Source: Linyphia triangularis
Taxonomy: Eukaryota; Arthropoda; Arachnida; Araneae; Linyphiidae
Assembly: GCA_963978545.1 (NCBI GenBank)
Contig: OZ021729.1
Location: 89,186,466 to 89,250,465, forward strand
Length of the DNA: 64,000 nt
Reading direction: 5' to 3'
The notes beneath the pieces were generated by a model. The model was given only the letters and a program-made list of their open reading frames with translations, was not told where the DNA came from and made no database searches. The position numbers were made by a program, and so were the translations under genes. This document shows positions 9,801 through 23,800 of this stretch, in pieces. Each line of letters opens with the position of its first letter. Position 1 is the stretch's first letter.

Positions 9801-12412
9801 CATGAGAAAATCTCTGATTTAAGAATGATTGCAGTTTCTTATCAAACAACTGCAATTATTGAGAATTTAAATCTGAAATTACTAAATACTAGTGCTCTTA
9901 GGGGTTTTTGATCATTGTATTATTTTGCGACAGAGCAAATTTCGTTCACACTTTCTGAACCTCACTTTAGAAAAGTTCTATTTCCAAAATGATTGAAGTA
10001 TTTATGTTAAAAACTATTCTGCATAGTAGTTTAAGTTTAAAATTATGAAATACTAGCGAAGTTATCTTTTTTTGAACTTTTTTTTAGTTTTTGAAACAAA
10101 GATTTTAAAAGGCATTTTTTTGACGTTTTATGAGAAAAGTGCTAAGTGTAGAATGATTGATGTTTTTGAATAAAAAACTAGCTTGTATTACAATTTAATT
10201 CTAAATTGATACAATACTAGGAAAATTTGCTATTTTTGAACTTTTTTTCAGTTTTTGACCCAAAGATTTCCAAACACCCTTTTTTCATGTTTCATGAGAA
10301 AAGCTCTAATTATACAATGATTGCAATTTTTGAGTAAAAAACTGTATTGCCTAGGCCTTAAGGTTCAAAACTATTAAATACAAGTGAAATTAGCTAATTT
10401 TAAGCATTTTTTTTATTTTTTGAAAAAAACTTTTTTTCCGTTTTTACACGTTTCATGAGAAAATCTCTGATTTAAGAATGATTGCAGTTTCTTATCAAAC
10501 AACTGCAATTATTGAGAATTTAAATCTGAAATTACTAAATACTAGTGCTCTTAGGGGTTTTTGATCATTGTATTATTTTGCGACAGAGCAAATTTCGTTC
10601 ACACTTTCTGAACCTCACTTTAGAAAAGTTCTATTTCCAAAATGATTGAAGTATTTATGTTAAAAACTATTCTGCATAGTACTTTAAGTTTAAAATTATG
10701 AAATACTAGCGAAGTTATCTTTTTTTGAACTTTTTTTTAGTTTTTGAAACAAAGATTTTAAAAGGCATTTTTTTGACGTTTTATGAGAAAAGTGCTAAGT
10801 GTAGAATGATTGATGTTTTTGAATAAAAAACTAGCTTGTATTACAATTTAATTCTAAATTGATACAATACTAGGAAAATTTGTTATTTTTGAACTTTTTT
10901 TCAGTTTTTGACCCAAAGATTTCCAAACACCCTTTTTTCATGTTTCATGAGAAAAGCTCTAATTATACAATGATTGCAATTTTTGAGTAAAAAACTGTAT
11001 TGCCTAGGCCTTAAGGTTCAAAACTATTAAATACAAGTGAAATTAGCTAATTTTAAGCATTTTTTTTATTTTTCGAAAAAAACTTTTTTTCCGTTTTTAC
11101 ACGTTTCATGAGAAAATCTCTGATTTAAGAATGATTGCAGTTTCTTATCAAACAACTGCAATTATTGAGAATTTAAATCTGAAATTACTAAATACTAGTG
11201 CTCTTAGGGGTTTTTGATCATTGTATTATTTTGCGACAGAGCAAATTTCGTTCACACTTTCTGAACCTCACTTTAGAAAAGTTCTATTTCCAAAATGATT
11301 GAAGTATTTATGTTAAAAACTATTCTGCATAGTAGTTTAAGTTTAAAATTATGAAATACTAGCGAAGTTATCTTTTTTTGAACTTTTTTATAGTTTTTGA
11401 AACAAAGATTTTAAAAGGCATTTTTTTGACGTTTTATGAGAAAAGTGCTAAGTGTAGAATGATTGATGTTTTTGAATAAAAAACTAGCTTGTATTACAAT
11501 TTAATTCTAAATTGATACAATACTAGGAAAATTTGCTATTTTTGAACTTTTTTTCAGTTTTTGACCCAAAGATTTCCAAACACCCTTTTTTCATGTTTCA
11601 TGAGAAAAGCTCTAATTATACAATGATTGCAATTTTTGAGTAAAAAACTGTATTGCCTAGGCCTTAAGGTTCAAAACTATTAAATACAAGTGAAATTAGC
11701 TAATTTTAAGCATTTTTTTTATTTTTTGAAAAAAACTTTTTTTCCGTTTTTACACGTTTCATGAGAAAATCTCTGATTTAAGAATGATTGCAGTTTCTTA
11801 TCAAACAACTGCAATTATTGAGAATTTAAATCTGAAATTACTAAATACTAGTGCTCTTAGGGGTTTTTGATCATTGTATTATTTTGCGACAGAGCAAATT
11901 TCGTTCACACTTTCTGAACCTCACTTTAGAAAAGTTCTATTTCCAAAATGATTGAAGTATTTATGTTAAAAACTATTCTGCATAGTACTTTAAGTTTAAA
12001 ATTATGAAATACTAGCGAAGTTATCTTTTTTTGAACTTTTTTTTAGTTTTTGAAACAAAGATTTTAAAAGGCATTTTTTTGACGTTTTATGAGAAAAGTG
12101 CTAAGTGTAGAATGATTGATGTTTTTGAATAAAAAACTAGCTTGTATTACAATTTAATTCTAAATTGATACAATACTAGGAAAATTTGTTATTTTTGAAC
12201 TTTTTTTCAGTTTTTGACCCAAAGATTTCCAAACACCCTTTTTTCATGTTTCATGAGAAAAGCTCTAATTATACAATGATTGCAATTTTTGAGTAAAAAA
12301 CTGTATTGCCTAGGCCTTAAGGTTCAAAACTATTAAATACAAGTGAAATTAGCTAATTTTAAGCATTTTTTTTATTTTTCGAAAAAAACTTTTTTTCCGT
12401 TTTTACACGTTT
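9801..12412 (+). repeat. Copies R16-R19, tandem dimer duplication
   Basis: Copies start at 9801, 10454, 11107 and 11760. R16 and R18 end with TTTTTTGAAAAAAAC (the CpG of TTTTTCGAAAAA is lost). R17 and R19 have CATAGTACTTTAAG and AATTTGTTATTT. The pair R16-R17 is thus repeated as R18-R19 at a 1306-bp step. R18 has a private TTTTTTATAG in S2. R27-R28 carry the same TTTTTTGAAAAA and TTTGTTA marks without the CATAGTACTT change. Confidence 0.85.
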
Positions 12413-15400
12413 CATGAGAAAATCTCTGATTTAAGAATGATTGCAGTTTCTTATCAAACAACTGCAATTATTGAGAATTTAAATCTGAAATTACTAAATA
12501 CTAGTGCTCTTAGGGGTTTTTGATCATTGTATTATTTTGCGACAGAGCAAATTTCGTTCACACTTTCTGAACCTCACTTTAGAAAAGTTCTATTTCCAAA
12601 ATGATTGAAGTATTTATGTTAAAAACTATTCTGCATAGTAGTTTAAGTTTAAAATTATGAAATACTAGCGAAGTTATCTTTTTTTGAAATTTTTTTAGTT
12701 TTTGAAACAAAGATTTTAAAAGGCATTTTTTTGACGTTTTATGAGAAAAGTGCTAAGTGTAGAATGATTGATGTTTTTGAATAAAAAACTAGCTTGTATT
12801 ACAATTTAATTCTAAATTGATACAATACTAGGAAAATTTGCTATTTTTGAACTTTTTTTCAGTTTTTGACCCAAAGATTTCCAAACACCCTTTTTTCATG
12901 TTTCATGAGAAAAGCTCTAATTATACAATGATTGCAATTTTTGAGTAAAAAACTGTATTGCCTAGGCCTTAAGGTTCAAACCTATTAAATACAAGTGAAA
13001 TTAGCTAATTTTAAGCATTTTTTTTATTTTTCGAAAAAAACTTTTTTTCCGTTTTTACACGTTTCATGAGAAAATCTCTGATTTAAGAATGATTGCAGTT
13101 TCTTATCAAACAACTGCAATTATTGAGAATTTAAATCTGAAATTACTAAATACTAGTGCTCTTAGGGGTTTTTGATCATTGTATTATTTTGCGACAGAGC
13201 AAATTTCGTTCACACTTTCTGAACCTCACTTTAGAAAAGTTCTATTTCCAAAATGATTGAAGTATTTATGTTAAAAACTATTCTGCATAGTAGTTTAAGT
13301 TTAAAATTATGAAATACTAGCGAAGTTATCTTTTTTTGAACTTTTTTTTAGTTTTTGAAAAAAGATTTTAAAAGGCTTTTTTTGACGTTTTATGAGAAAA
13401 GTGCTAAGTGTAGAATGATTGATGTTTTTGAATAAAAAACTAGCTTGTATTACAATTTAATTCTAAATTGATACAATACTAGGAAAATTTGCTATTTTTG
13501 AACTTTTTTTCAGTTTTTGACCCAAAGATTTCCAAACACCCTTTTTTCATGTTTCATGAGAAAAGCTCTAATTATACAATGATTGCAATTTTTGAGTAAA
13601 AAACTGTATTGCCTAGGCCTTAAGGTTCAAAACTATTAAATACAAGTGAAATTAGCTAATTTTAAGCATTTTTTTTATTTTTCGAAAAAAACTTTTTTTC
13701 CGTTTTTACACGTTTCATGAGAAAATCTCTGATTTAAGAATGATTGCAGTTTCTTATCAAACAACTGCAATTATTGAGAATTTAAATCTGAAATTACTAA
13801 ATACTAGTGCTCTTAGGGGTTTTTGATCATTGTATTATTTTGCGACAGAGCAAATTTCGTTCAAACTTTCTGAACCTCACTTTAGAAAAGTTCTATTTCC
13901 AAAATGATTGAAGTATTTATGTTAAAAACTATTCTGCATAGTAGTTTAAGTTTAAAATTATGAAATACTAGCGAAGTTATCTTTTTTTGAACTTTTTTTT
14001 AGTTTTTGAAACAAAGATTTTAAAAGGCATTTTTTTGACGTTTTATGAGAAAAGTGCTAAGTGTAGAATGATTGATGTTTTTGAATAAAAAACTAGCTTG
14101 TATTACAATTTAATTCTAAATTGATACAATACTAGGAAAATTTGCTATTTTTGAACTTTTTTTCAGTTTTTGACCCAAAGATTTCCAAACACCCTTTTTT
14201 CATGTTTCATGAGAAAAGCTCTAATTATACAATGATTGCAATTTTTGAGTAAAAAACTGTATTGCCTAGGCCTTAAGGTTCAAAACTATTATATACAAGT
14301 GAAATTAGCTAATTTTAAGCATTTTTTTTTTTTCGAAAAAAACTTTTTTTCCGTTTTTACACGTTTCATGAGAAAATCTCTGATTTAAGAATGATTGCAG
14401 TTTCTTATCAAACAACTGCAATTATTGAGAATTTAAATCTGAAATTACTAAATACTAGTGCTCTTAGGGGTTTTTGATCATTGTATTATTTTGCGACAGA
14501 GCAAATTTCGTTCACACTTTCTGAACCTCACTTTAGAAAAGTTCTATTTCCAAAATGATTGAATTATTTATGTTAAAAACTATTCTGCATAGTAGTTTAA
14601 GTTTAATATTATGAAATACTAGCGAAGTTATCTTTTTTTGAACTTTTTTTTAGTTTTTGAAACAAAGATTTTAAAAGGCATTTTTTTGACGTTTTATGAG
14701 AAAAGTGCTAAGTGTAGAATGATTGATGTTTTTGAATAAAAAACTAGCTTGTATTACAATAGAATTCTAAGTTGATACAATACTAGGAAAATTTGCTATT
14801 TTTGAACTTTTTTTCAGTTTTTGACCCAAAGATTTCCAAACACCCTTTTTTCATGTTTCATGAGAAAAGCTCTAATTATACAATGATTGCAATTTTTGAG
14901 TAAAAAACTGTATTGCCTAGGCCTTAAGGTTCAAAACTATTAAATACAAGTGAAATTAGCTAATTTTAAGCATTTTTTTTATTTTTCGAAAAAAACTTTT
15001 TTTTAGTTTTTACACGTTTCATGAGAAAATCTCTGATTTAAGAATGATTGCAGTTTCTTATCAAACAACTGCAATTATTGAGAATTTAAATCTGAAATTA
15101 CTAAATACTAGTGCTCTTAGGGGTTTTTGATCATTGTATTATTTTGCGACAGAGCAAATTTCGTTCACACTTTCTAAACCTCACTTTAGAAAAGTTCTAT
15201 TTCCAAAATGATTGAAGTATTTATGTTAAAAACTATTCTGCATAGTAGTTTAAGTTTAAAATTATGAAATACTAGCGAAGTTATCTTTTTTTGAACTTTT
15301 TTTTAGTTTTTGAAACAAAGATTTTAAAAGGCATTTTTTTGACGTTTTATGAGAAAAGTGCTAAGTGTAGGATGATTGATGTTTTTGAATAAAAAACTAG

Positions 15401-15672
15401 CTTGTATTACAATTTAATTCTAAATTGATACAATACTAGGAAAATTTGCTATTTTTGAACTTTTTTTCAGTTTTTGACCCAAAGATTTCCAAACACCCTT
15501 TTTTCATGTTTCATGAGAAAAGCTCTAATTATACAGTGATTGCAATTTTTGAGTAAAAAACTGTATTGCCTAGGCCTTAAGGTTCAAACCTATTAAATAC
15601 AAGTGAAATTAGCTAATTTTAAGCATTTTTTTTATTTTTCGAAAAAAACTTTTTTTCCGTTTTTACACGTTT
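12413..15672 (+). repeat. Copies R20-R24
   Basis: Copies start at 12413, 13065, 13716, 14367 and 15020. R20 (GAAATTTTTTTAG, CAAACCTATT) followed by R21 (651 bp, GAAAAAAGATT and GGCTTTTTTTG) starts a series that recurs in the middle of the window. R22 is 651 bp because its S4 tract is a plain 12-T run. R23 has GAATTATTTA, AATATTATG and the GAATTC haplotype. R24 has TTTCTAAACC, GTAGGATG and TACAGTGATT. Confidence 0.85.
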
Positions 15673-16980
15673 CATGAGAAAATCTCTGATTTAAGAATGA
15701 TTGCAGTTTCTTATCAAACAACTGCAATTATTGAGAATTTAAATCTGAAATTACTAAATACTAGTGCTCTTAGGGGTTTTTGATCATTGTATTATTTTGC
15801 GACAGAGCAAATTTCGTTCAAACTTTCTGAACCTCACTTTAGAAAAGTTCTATTTCCAAAATGATTGAAGTATTTATGTTAAAAACTATTCTGCATAGTA
15901 GTTTAAGTTTAAAATTATGAAATACTAGCGAAGTTATCTTTTTTTGAACTTTTTTTTAGTTTTTGAAACAAAGATTTTAAAAGGCATTTTTTTGACGTTT
16001 TATGAGAAAAGTGCTAAGTGTAGAATGATTGATGTTTTTGAATAAAAAACTAGCTTGTATTACAATTTAATTCTAAATTGATACAATACTAGGTAAATTT
16101 GCTATTTTTGAACTTTTTTTCAGTTTTTGACCCAAAGATTTCAAAACACCCTTTTTTTTATGTTTCATGAGAAAAGCTCTAATTATACAATGATTGCAAT
16201 TTTTGAGTAAAAAACTGTATTGCCTAGGCCTTAAGGTTCAAACCTATTAAATACAAGTGAAATTAGCTAATTTTAAGCATTTTTTTTATTTTTCGAAAAA
16301 AACTTTTTTTCCGTTTTTACACGTTTCATGAGAAAATCTCTGATTTAAGAATGATTGCAGTTTCTTATCAAACAACTGCAATTATTGAGAATTTAAATCT
16401 GAAATTACTAAATACTAGTGCTCTTAGGGGTTTTTGATCATTGTATTATTTTGCGACAGAGCAAATTTCGTTCAAACTTTCTGAACCTCACTTTAGAAAA
16501 GTTCTATTTCCAAAATGATTGAAGTATTTATGTTAAAAACTATTCTGCATAGTAGTTTAAGTTTAAAATTATGAAATACTAGCGAAGTTATCTTTTTTTG
16601 AACTTTTTTTTAGTTTTTGAAACAAAGATTTTAAAAGGCATTTTTTTGACGTTTTATGAGAAAAGTGCTAAGTGTAGAATGATTGATGTTTTTGAATAAA
16701 AAACTAGCTTGTATTACAATTTAATTCTAAATTGATACAATACTAGGTAAATTTGCTATTTTTGAACTTTTTTTCAGTTTTTGACCCAAAGATTTCAAAA
16801 CACCCTTTTTTTTATGTTTCATGAGAAAAGCTCTAATTATACAATGATTGCAATTTTTGAGTAAAAAACTGTATTGCCTAGGCCTTAAGGTTCAAAACTA
16901 TTATATACAAGTGAAATTAGCTAATTTTAAGCATTTTTTTTATTTTTCGAAAAAAACTTTTTTTCCGTTTTTACACGTTT
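15673..16980 (+). repeat. Copies R25-R26, single-unit tandem duplication
   Basis: The copies at 15673 and 16327 are both 654 bp with TTCGTTCAAAC, GGTAAATTTG, TTTCAAAAC and the 8-T run before ATGTTTCATG. They differ near the end: R25 has CAAACCTATTAAATAC, as in R24, while R26 has TTATATAC. The breakpoint of the duplication or a later conversion therefore lies in S4. Confidence 0.8.
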
Positions 16981-18937
16981 CATGAGAAAATCTCTGATTT
17001 AAGAATGATTGCAGTTTCTTATCAAACAACTGCAATTATTGAGAATTTAAATCTGAAATTACTAAATACTAGTGCTCTTAGGGGTTTTTGATCATTGTAT
17101 TATTTTGCGACAGAGCAAATTTCGTTCACACTTTCTGAACCTCACTTTAGAAAAGTTCTATTTCCAAAATGATTGAAGTATTTATGTTAAAAACTATTCT
17201 GCATAGTAGTTTAAGTTTAAAATTATGAAATACTAGCGAAGTTATCTTTTTTTGAACTTTTTTTTAGTTTTTGAAACAAAGATTTTAAAAGGCATTTTTT
17301 TGACGTTTTATGAGAAAAGTGCTAAGTGTAGAATGATTGATGTTTTTGAATAAAAAACTAGCTTGTATTACAATTTAATTCTAAATTGATACAATACTAG
17401 GAAAATTTGCTATTTTTGAACTTTTTTTCAGTTTTTGACCCAAAGATTTCCAAACACCCTTTTTTCATGTTTCATGAGAAAAGCTCTAATTATACAATGA
17501 TTGCAATTTTTGAGTAAAAAACTGTATTGCCTAGGCCTTAAGGTTCAAAACTATTAAATACAAGTGAAATTAGCTAATTTTAAGCATTTTTTTTATTTTT
17601 TGAAAAAAACTTTTTTTCCGTTTTTACACGTTTCATGAGAAAATCTCTGATTTAAGAATGATTGCAGTTTCTTATCAAACAACTGCAATTATTGAGAATT
17701 TAAATCTGAAATTACTAAATACTAGTGCTCTTAGGGGTTTTTGATCATTGTATTATTTTGCGACAGAGCAAATTTCGTTCACACTTTCTGAACCTCACTT
17801 TAGAAAAGTTCTATTTCCAAAATGATTGAAGTATTTATGTTAAAAACTATTCTGCATAGTAGTTTAAGTTTAAAATTATGAAATACTAGCGAAGTTATCT
17901 TTTTTTGAACTTTTTTTTAGTTTTTGAAACAAAGATTTTAAAAGGCATTTTTTTGACGTTTTATGAGAAAAGTGCTAAGTGTAGAATGATTGATGTTTTT
18001 GAATAAAAAACTAGCTTGTATTACAATTTAATTCTAAATTGATACAATACTAGGAAAATTTGTTATTTTTGAACTTTTTTTCAGTTTTTGACCCAAAGAT
18101 TTCCAAACACCCTTTTTTCATGTTTCATGAGAAAAGCTCTAATTATACAATGATTGCAATTTTTGAGTAAAAAACTGTATTGCCTAGGCCTTAAGGTTCA
18201 AAACTATTAAATACAAGTGAAATTAGCTAATTTTAAGCATTTTTTTTATTTTTCGAAAAAAACTTTTTTTCCGTTTTTACACGTTTCATGAGAAAATCTC
18301 TGATTTAAGAATGATTGCAGTTTCTTATCAAACAACTGCAATTATTGAGAATTTAAATCTGAAATTACTAAATACTAGTGCTCTTAGGGGTTTTTGATCA
18401 TTGTATTATTTTGCGACAGAGCAAATTTCGTTCACACTTTCTGAACCTCACTTTAGAAAAGTTCTATTTCCAAAATGATTGAAGTATTTATGTTAAAAAC
18501 TATTCTGCATAGTAGTTTAAGTTTAAAATTATGAAATACTAGCGAAGTTATCTTTTTTTGAACTTTTTTTTAGTTTTTGAAAAAAGATTTTAAAAGGCTT
18601 TTTTTGACGTTTTATGAGAAAAGTGCTAAGTGTAGAATGATTGATGTTTTTGAATAAAAAACTAGCTTGTATTACAATTTAATTCTAAATTGATACAATA
18701 CTAGGAAAATTTGCTATTTTTGAACTTTTTTTCAGTTTTTGACCCAAAGATTTCCAAACACCCTTTTTTCATGTTTCATGAGAAAAGCTCTAATTATACA
18801 ATGATTGCAATTTTTGAGTAAAAAACTGTATTGCCTAGGCCTTAAGGTTCAAAACTATTAAATACAAGTGAAATTAGCTAATTTTAAGCATTTTTTTTAT
18901 TTTTCGAAAAAAACTTTTTTTCCGTTTTTATACGTTT
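16981..18937 (+). repeat. Copies R27-R29
   Basis: Copies start at 16981, 17634 and 18287. R27 has the TTTTTTGAAAAAAAC ending and R28 AATTTGTTATTT, as in R16-R19. R29 is a 651-bp copy of the GAAAAAAGATT class. The order R27-R28-R29 matches R18-R19-R21 with R20 missing, consistent with loss of one unit by unequal exchange. R29 has a private TATACGTTTC. Confidence 0.8.
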
Positions 18938-20897
18938 CATGAGAAAATCTCTGATTTAAGAATGATTGCAGTTTCTTATCAAACAACTGCAATTATTGAG
19001 AATTTAAATCTGAAATTACTAAATACTAGTGCTCTTAGGGGTTTTTGATCATTGTATTATTTTGCGACAGAGCAAATTTCGTTCAAACTTTCTGAACCTC
19101 ACTTTAGAAAAGTTCTATTTCCAAAATGATTGAAGTATTTATGTTAAAAACTATTCTGCATAGTAGTTTAAGTTTAAAATTATGAAATACTAGCGAAGTT
19201 ATCTTTTTTTGAACTTTTTTTTAGTTTTTGAAACAAAGATTTTAAAAGGCATTTTTTTGACGTTTTATGAGAAAAGTGCTAAGTGTAGAATGATTGATGT
19301 TTTTGAATAAAAAAATAGCTTGTATTACAATAGAATTCTAAGTTGATACAATACTAGGAAAATTTGCTATTTTTGAACTTTTTTTCAGTTTTTGACCCAA
19401 AGATTTCCAAACACCCTTTTTTCATGTTTCATGAGAAAAGCTCTAATTATACAATGATTGCAATTTTTGAGTAAAAAACTGTATTGCCTAGGCCTTAAGG
19501 TTCGAAACTATTATATACAAGTGAAATTAGCTAATTTTAAGCATTTTTTTTATTTTTCGAAAAAAACTTTTTTTCCGTTTTTACACGTTTCATGAGAAAA
19601 TCTCTGATTTAAGAATGATTGCAGTTTCTTATCAAACAACTGCAATTATTGAGAATTTAAATCTGAAATTACTAAATACTAGTGCTCTTAGGGGTTTTTG
19701 ATCATTGTATTATTTTGCGACAGAGCAAATTTCGTTCACACTTTCTGAACCTCACTTTAGAAAAGTTCTATTTCCAAAATGATTGAAGTATTTATGTTAA
19801 AAACTATTCTGCATAGTAGTTTAAGTTTAATATTATGAAATACTAGCGAAGTTATCTTTTTTTGAACTTTTTTTTAGTTTTTGAAACAAAGATTTTAAAA
19901 GGCATTTTTTTGACGTTTTATGAGAAAAGTGCTAAGTGTAGAATGATTGATGTTTTTGAATAAAAAAATAGCTTGTATTACAATAGAATTCTAAGTTGAT
20001 ACAATACTAGGAAAATTTGCTATTTTTGAACTTTTTTTCAGTTTTTGACCCAAAGATTTCCAAACACCCTTTTTTCATGTTTCATGAGAAAAGCTCTAAT
20101 TATACAATGATTGCAATTTTTGAGTAAAAAACTGTATTGCCTAGGCCTTAAGGTTCAAAACTATTAAATACAAGTGAAATTAGCTAATTTTAAGCATTTT
20201 TTTTATTTTTCGAAAAAAACGTTTTTTTCTGTTTTTACACGTTTCATGAGAAAATCTCTGATTTAATAATGATTGCAGTTTCTTATCAAACAACTTCAAT
20301 TATTGAGAATTTAAATCTGAAGTTACTAAATACTAGTGCTCTTAGGGGTTTTTGATCATTGTATTATTTTGCGACAGAGCAAATTTCGTTCACACTTTCT
20401 GAACCTCACTTTAGAAAAGTTCTATTTCCAAAATGATTGAAGTATTTATGTTAAAAACTTTTCTGCATAGTAGTTTAAGTTTAAAATTATGAAATACTAG
20501 CGAAGTTATCTTTTTTTGAACTTTTTTTTAGTTTTTGAAACAAAGATTTTAAAAGGCATTTTTTTGACGTTTTATGAGAAAAGTGCTAAGTGTAGAATGA
20601 TTGATGTTTTTGAATAAAAAACTAGCTTGTATTACAATTTAATTCTAAATTGATACAATACTAGGAAAATTTGCTATTTTTGAACTTTTTTTCAGTTTTT
20701 GACCCAAAGATTTCCAAACACCCTTTTTTCATGTTTCATGAGAAAAGCTCTAATTATACAGTGATTGCAATTTTTGAGTAAAAAACTGTATTGCCTAGGC
20801 CTTAAGGTTCAAAACTATTAAATACAAGTGAAATTAGCTAATTTTAAGCATTTTTTTTATTTTTCGAAAAAAACTTTTTTTCCGTTTTTACACGTTT
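18938..20897 (+). repeat. Copies R30-R32, relatives of R7-R9
   Basis: Copies start at 18938, 19591 and 20245. R30 and R31 have AAAAAAATAGC and the GAATTC haplotype, R30 has GGTTCGAAAC, and R32 has TTTAATAATG, AACTTCAA, CTGAAGTT and AACTTTTCTGC. These match R7, R8 and R9 in order, about 15.0 kb upstream. The 5' part of R30 differs (TTCGTTCAAAC, AAAATTATG), so the shared block seems to begin inside R30. R32 differs from R9 in its second half. Confidence 0.85.
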
Positions 20898-23800
20898 CAT
20901 GAGAAAATCTCCGATTTAAGAATGATTGCAGTTTCTTATCAAACAACTGCAATTATTGAGAATTTAAATCTGAAATTACTAAATACTAGTGCTCTTAGGG
21001 GTTTTTGATCATTGTATTATTTTGCGACAGAGCAAATTTCGTTCACACTTTCTGAACCTCACTTTAGAAAAGTTCTATTTCCAAAATGATTGAAGTATTT
21101 ATGTTAAAAACTATTCTGCATAGTAGTTTAAGTTTAAAATTATGAAATACTAGCGAAGTTATCTTTTTTTGAACTTTTTTTAGTTTTTGAAACAAAGATT
21201 TTAAAAGGCATTTTTTTGACGTTTTATGAGAAAAGTGCTAAGTGTAGAATGATTGATGTTTTTGAATAAAAAACTAGCTTGTATTACAATTTAATTCTAA
21301 ATTGATACAATACTAGGAAAATTTGCTATTTTTGAACTTTTTTTCAGTTTTTGACCCAAAGATTTCCAAACACCCTTTTTTCATGTTTCATGAGAAAAGC
21401 TCTAATTATACAATGATTGCAATTTTTGAGTAAAAAACTGTATTGCCTAGGCCTTAAGGTTCAAACCTATTAAATACAAGTGAAATTAGCTAATTTTAAG
21501 CATTTTTTTTATTTTTCGAAAAAAACTTTTTTTCCGTTTTTACACGTTTCATGAGAAAATCTCTGATTTAAGAATGATTGCAGTTTCTTATCAAACAACT
21601 GCAATTATTGAGAATTTAAATCTGAAATTACTAAATACTAGTGCTCTTAGGGGTTTTTGATCATTGTATTATTTTGCGACAGAGCAAATTTCGTTCACAC
21701 TTTCTGAACCTCACTTTAGAAAAGTTCTATTTCCAAAATGATTGAAGTATTTATGTTAAAAACTATTCTGCATAGTAGTTTAAGTTTAAAATTATGAAAT
21801 ACTAGCGAAGTTATCTTTTTTTGAACTTTTTTTTAGTTTTTGAAAAAAGATTTTAAAAGGCTTTTTTTGACGTTTTATGAGAAAAGTGCTAAGTGTAGAA
21901 TGATTGATGTTTTTGAATAAAAAACTAGCTTGTATTACAATTTAATTCTAAATTGATACAATACTAGGAAAATTTGCTATTTTTGAACTTTTTTTCAGTT
22001 TTTGACCCAAAGATTTCCAAACACCCTTTTTTCATGTTTCATGAGAAAAGCTCTAATTATACAATGATTGCAATTTTTGAGTAAAAAACTGTATTGCCTA
22101 GGCCTTAAGGTTCAAAACTATTAAATACAAGTGAAATTAGCTAATTTTAAGCATTTTTTTTATTTTTCGAAAAAAACTTTTTTTCCGTTTTTACACGTTT
22201 CATGAGAAAATCTCTGATTTAAGAATGATTGCAGTTTCTTATCAAACAACTGCAATTATTGAGAATTTAAATCTGAAATTACTAAATACTAGTGCTCTTA
22301 GGGGTTTTTGATCATTGTATTATTTTGCGACAGAGCAAATTTCGTTCAAACTTTCTGAACCTCACTTTAGAAAAGTTCTATTTCCAAAATGATTTAAGTA
22401 TTTATGTTAAAAACTATTCTGCATAGTAGTTTAAGTTTAAAATTATGAAATACTAGCGAAGTTATCTTTTTTTGAACTTTTTTTTAGTTTTTGAAACAAA
22501 GATTTTAAAAGGCATTTTTTTGACGTTTTATGAGAAAAGTGCTAAGTGTAGAATGATTGATGTTTTTGAATAAAAAACTAGCTTGTATTACAATTTAATT
22601 CTAAATTGATACAATACTAGGAAAATTTGCTATTTTTGAACTTTTTTTCAGTTTTTGACCCAAAGATTTCCAAACACCCTTTTTTCATGTTTCATGAGAA
22701 AAGCTCTAATTATACAATGATTGCAATTTTTGAGTAAAAAACTGTATTGCCTAGGCCTTAAGGTTCAAAACTATTAAATACAAGTGAAATTAGCTAATTT
22801 TAAGCATTTTTTTTATTTTTCGAAAAAAACTTTTTTTCCGTTTTTACACGTTTCATGAGAAAATCTCTGATTTAAGAATGATTGCAGTTTCTTATCAAAC
22901 AACTGCAATTATTGAGAATTTAAATCTGAAATTACTAAATACTAGTGCTCTTAGGGGTTTTTGATCATTGTATTATTTTGTGACAGAGCAAATTTCGTTC
23001 ACACTTTCTGAACCTCACTTTAGAAAAGTTCTATTTCCAAAATGATTGAAGTATTTATGTTAAAAACTATTCTGCATAGTAGTTTAAGTTTAAAATTATG
23101 AAATAATAGCGAAGTTATCTTTTTTTGAACTTTTTTTTAGTTTTTGAAACAAAGATTTTAAAAGGCATTTTTTTGACGTTTTATGAGAAAAGTGCTAAGT
23201 GTAGAATGATTGATGTTTTTGAATAAAAAACTAGCTTGTATTACAATTTAATTCTAAATTGATACAATACTAGGAAAATTTGCTATTTTTGAACTTTTTT
23301 TCAGTTTTTGACCCAAAGATTTCCAAACACCTTTTTTCATGTTTCATGAGAAAAGCTCTAATTATACAATGATTGCAATTTTTGAGTAAAAAACTGTATT
23401 GCCTAGGCCTTAAGGTTCAAAACTATTAAATACAAGTGAAATTAGCTAATTTTAAGCATTTTTTTTATTTTTCGAAAAAAACTTTTTTTCCGTTTTTACA
23501 CGTTTCATGAGAAAATCTCCGATTTAAGAATGATTGCAGTTTCTTATCAAACAACTGCAATTATTGAGAATTTAAATCTGAAATTACTAAATACTAGTGC
23601 TCTTAGGGGTTTTTGATCATTGTATTATTTTGCGACAGAGCAAATTTAGTTCACACTTTCTGAACCTCACTTTAGAAAAGTTCTATTTCCAAAATGATTG
23701 AAGTATTTATGTTAAAAACTATTCTGCATAGTAGTTTAAGTTTAAAATTATGAAATACTAGCGAAGTTATCTTTTTTTGAACTTTTTTTTAGTTTTTGAA

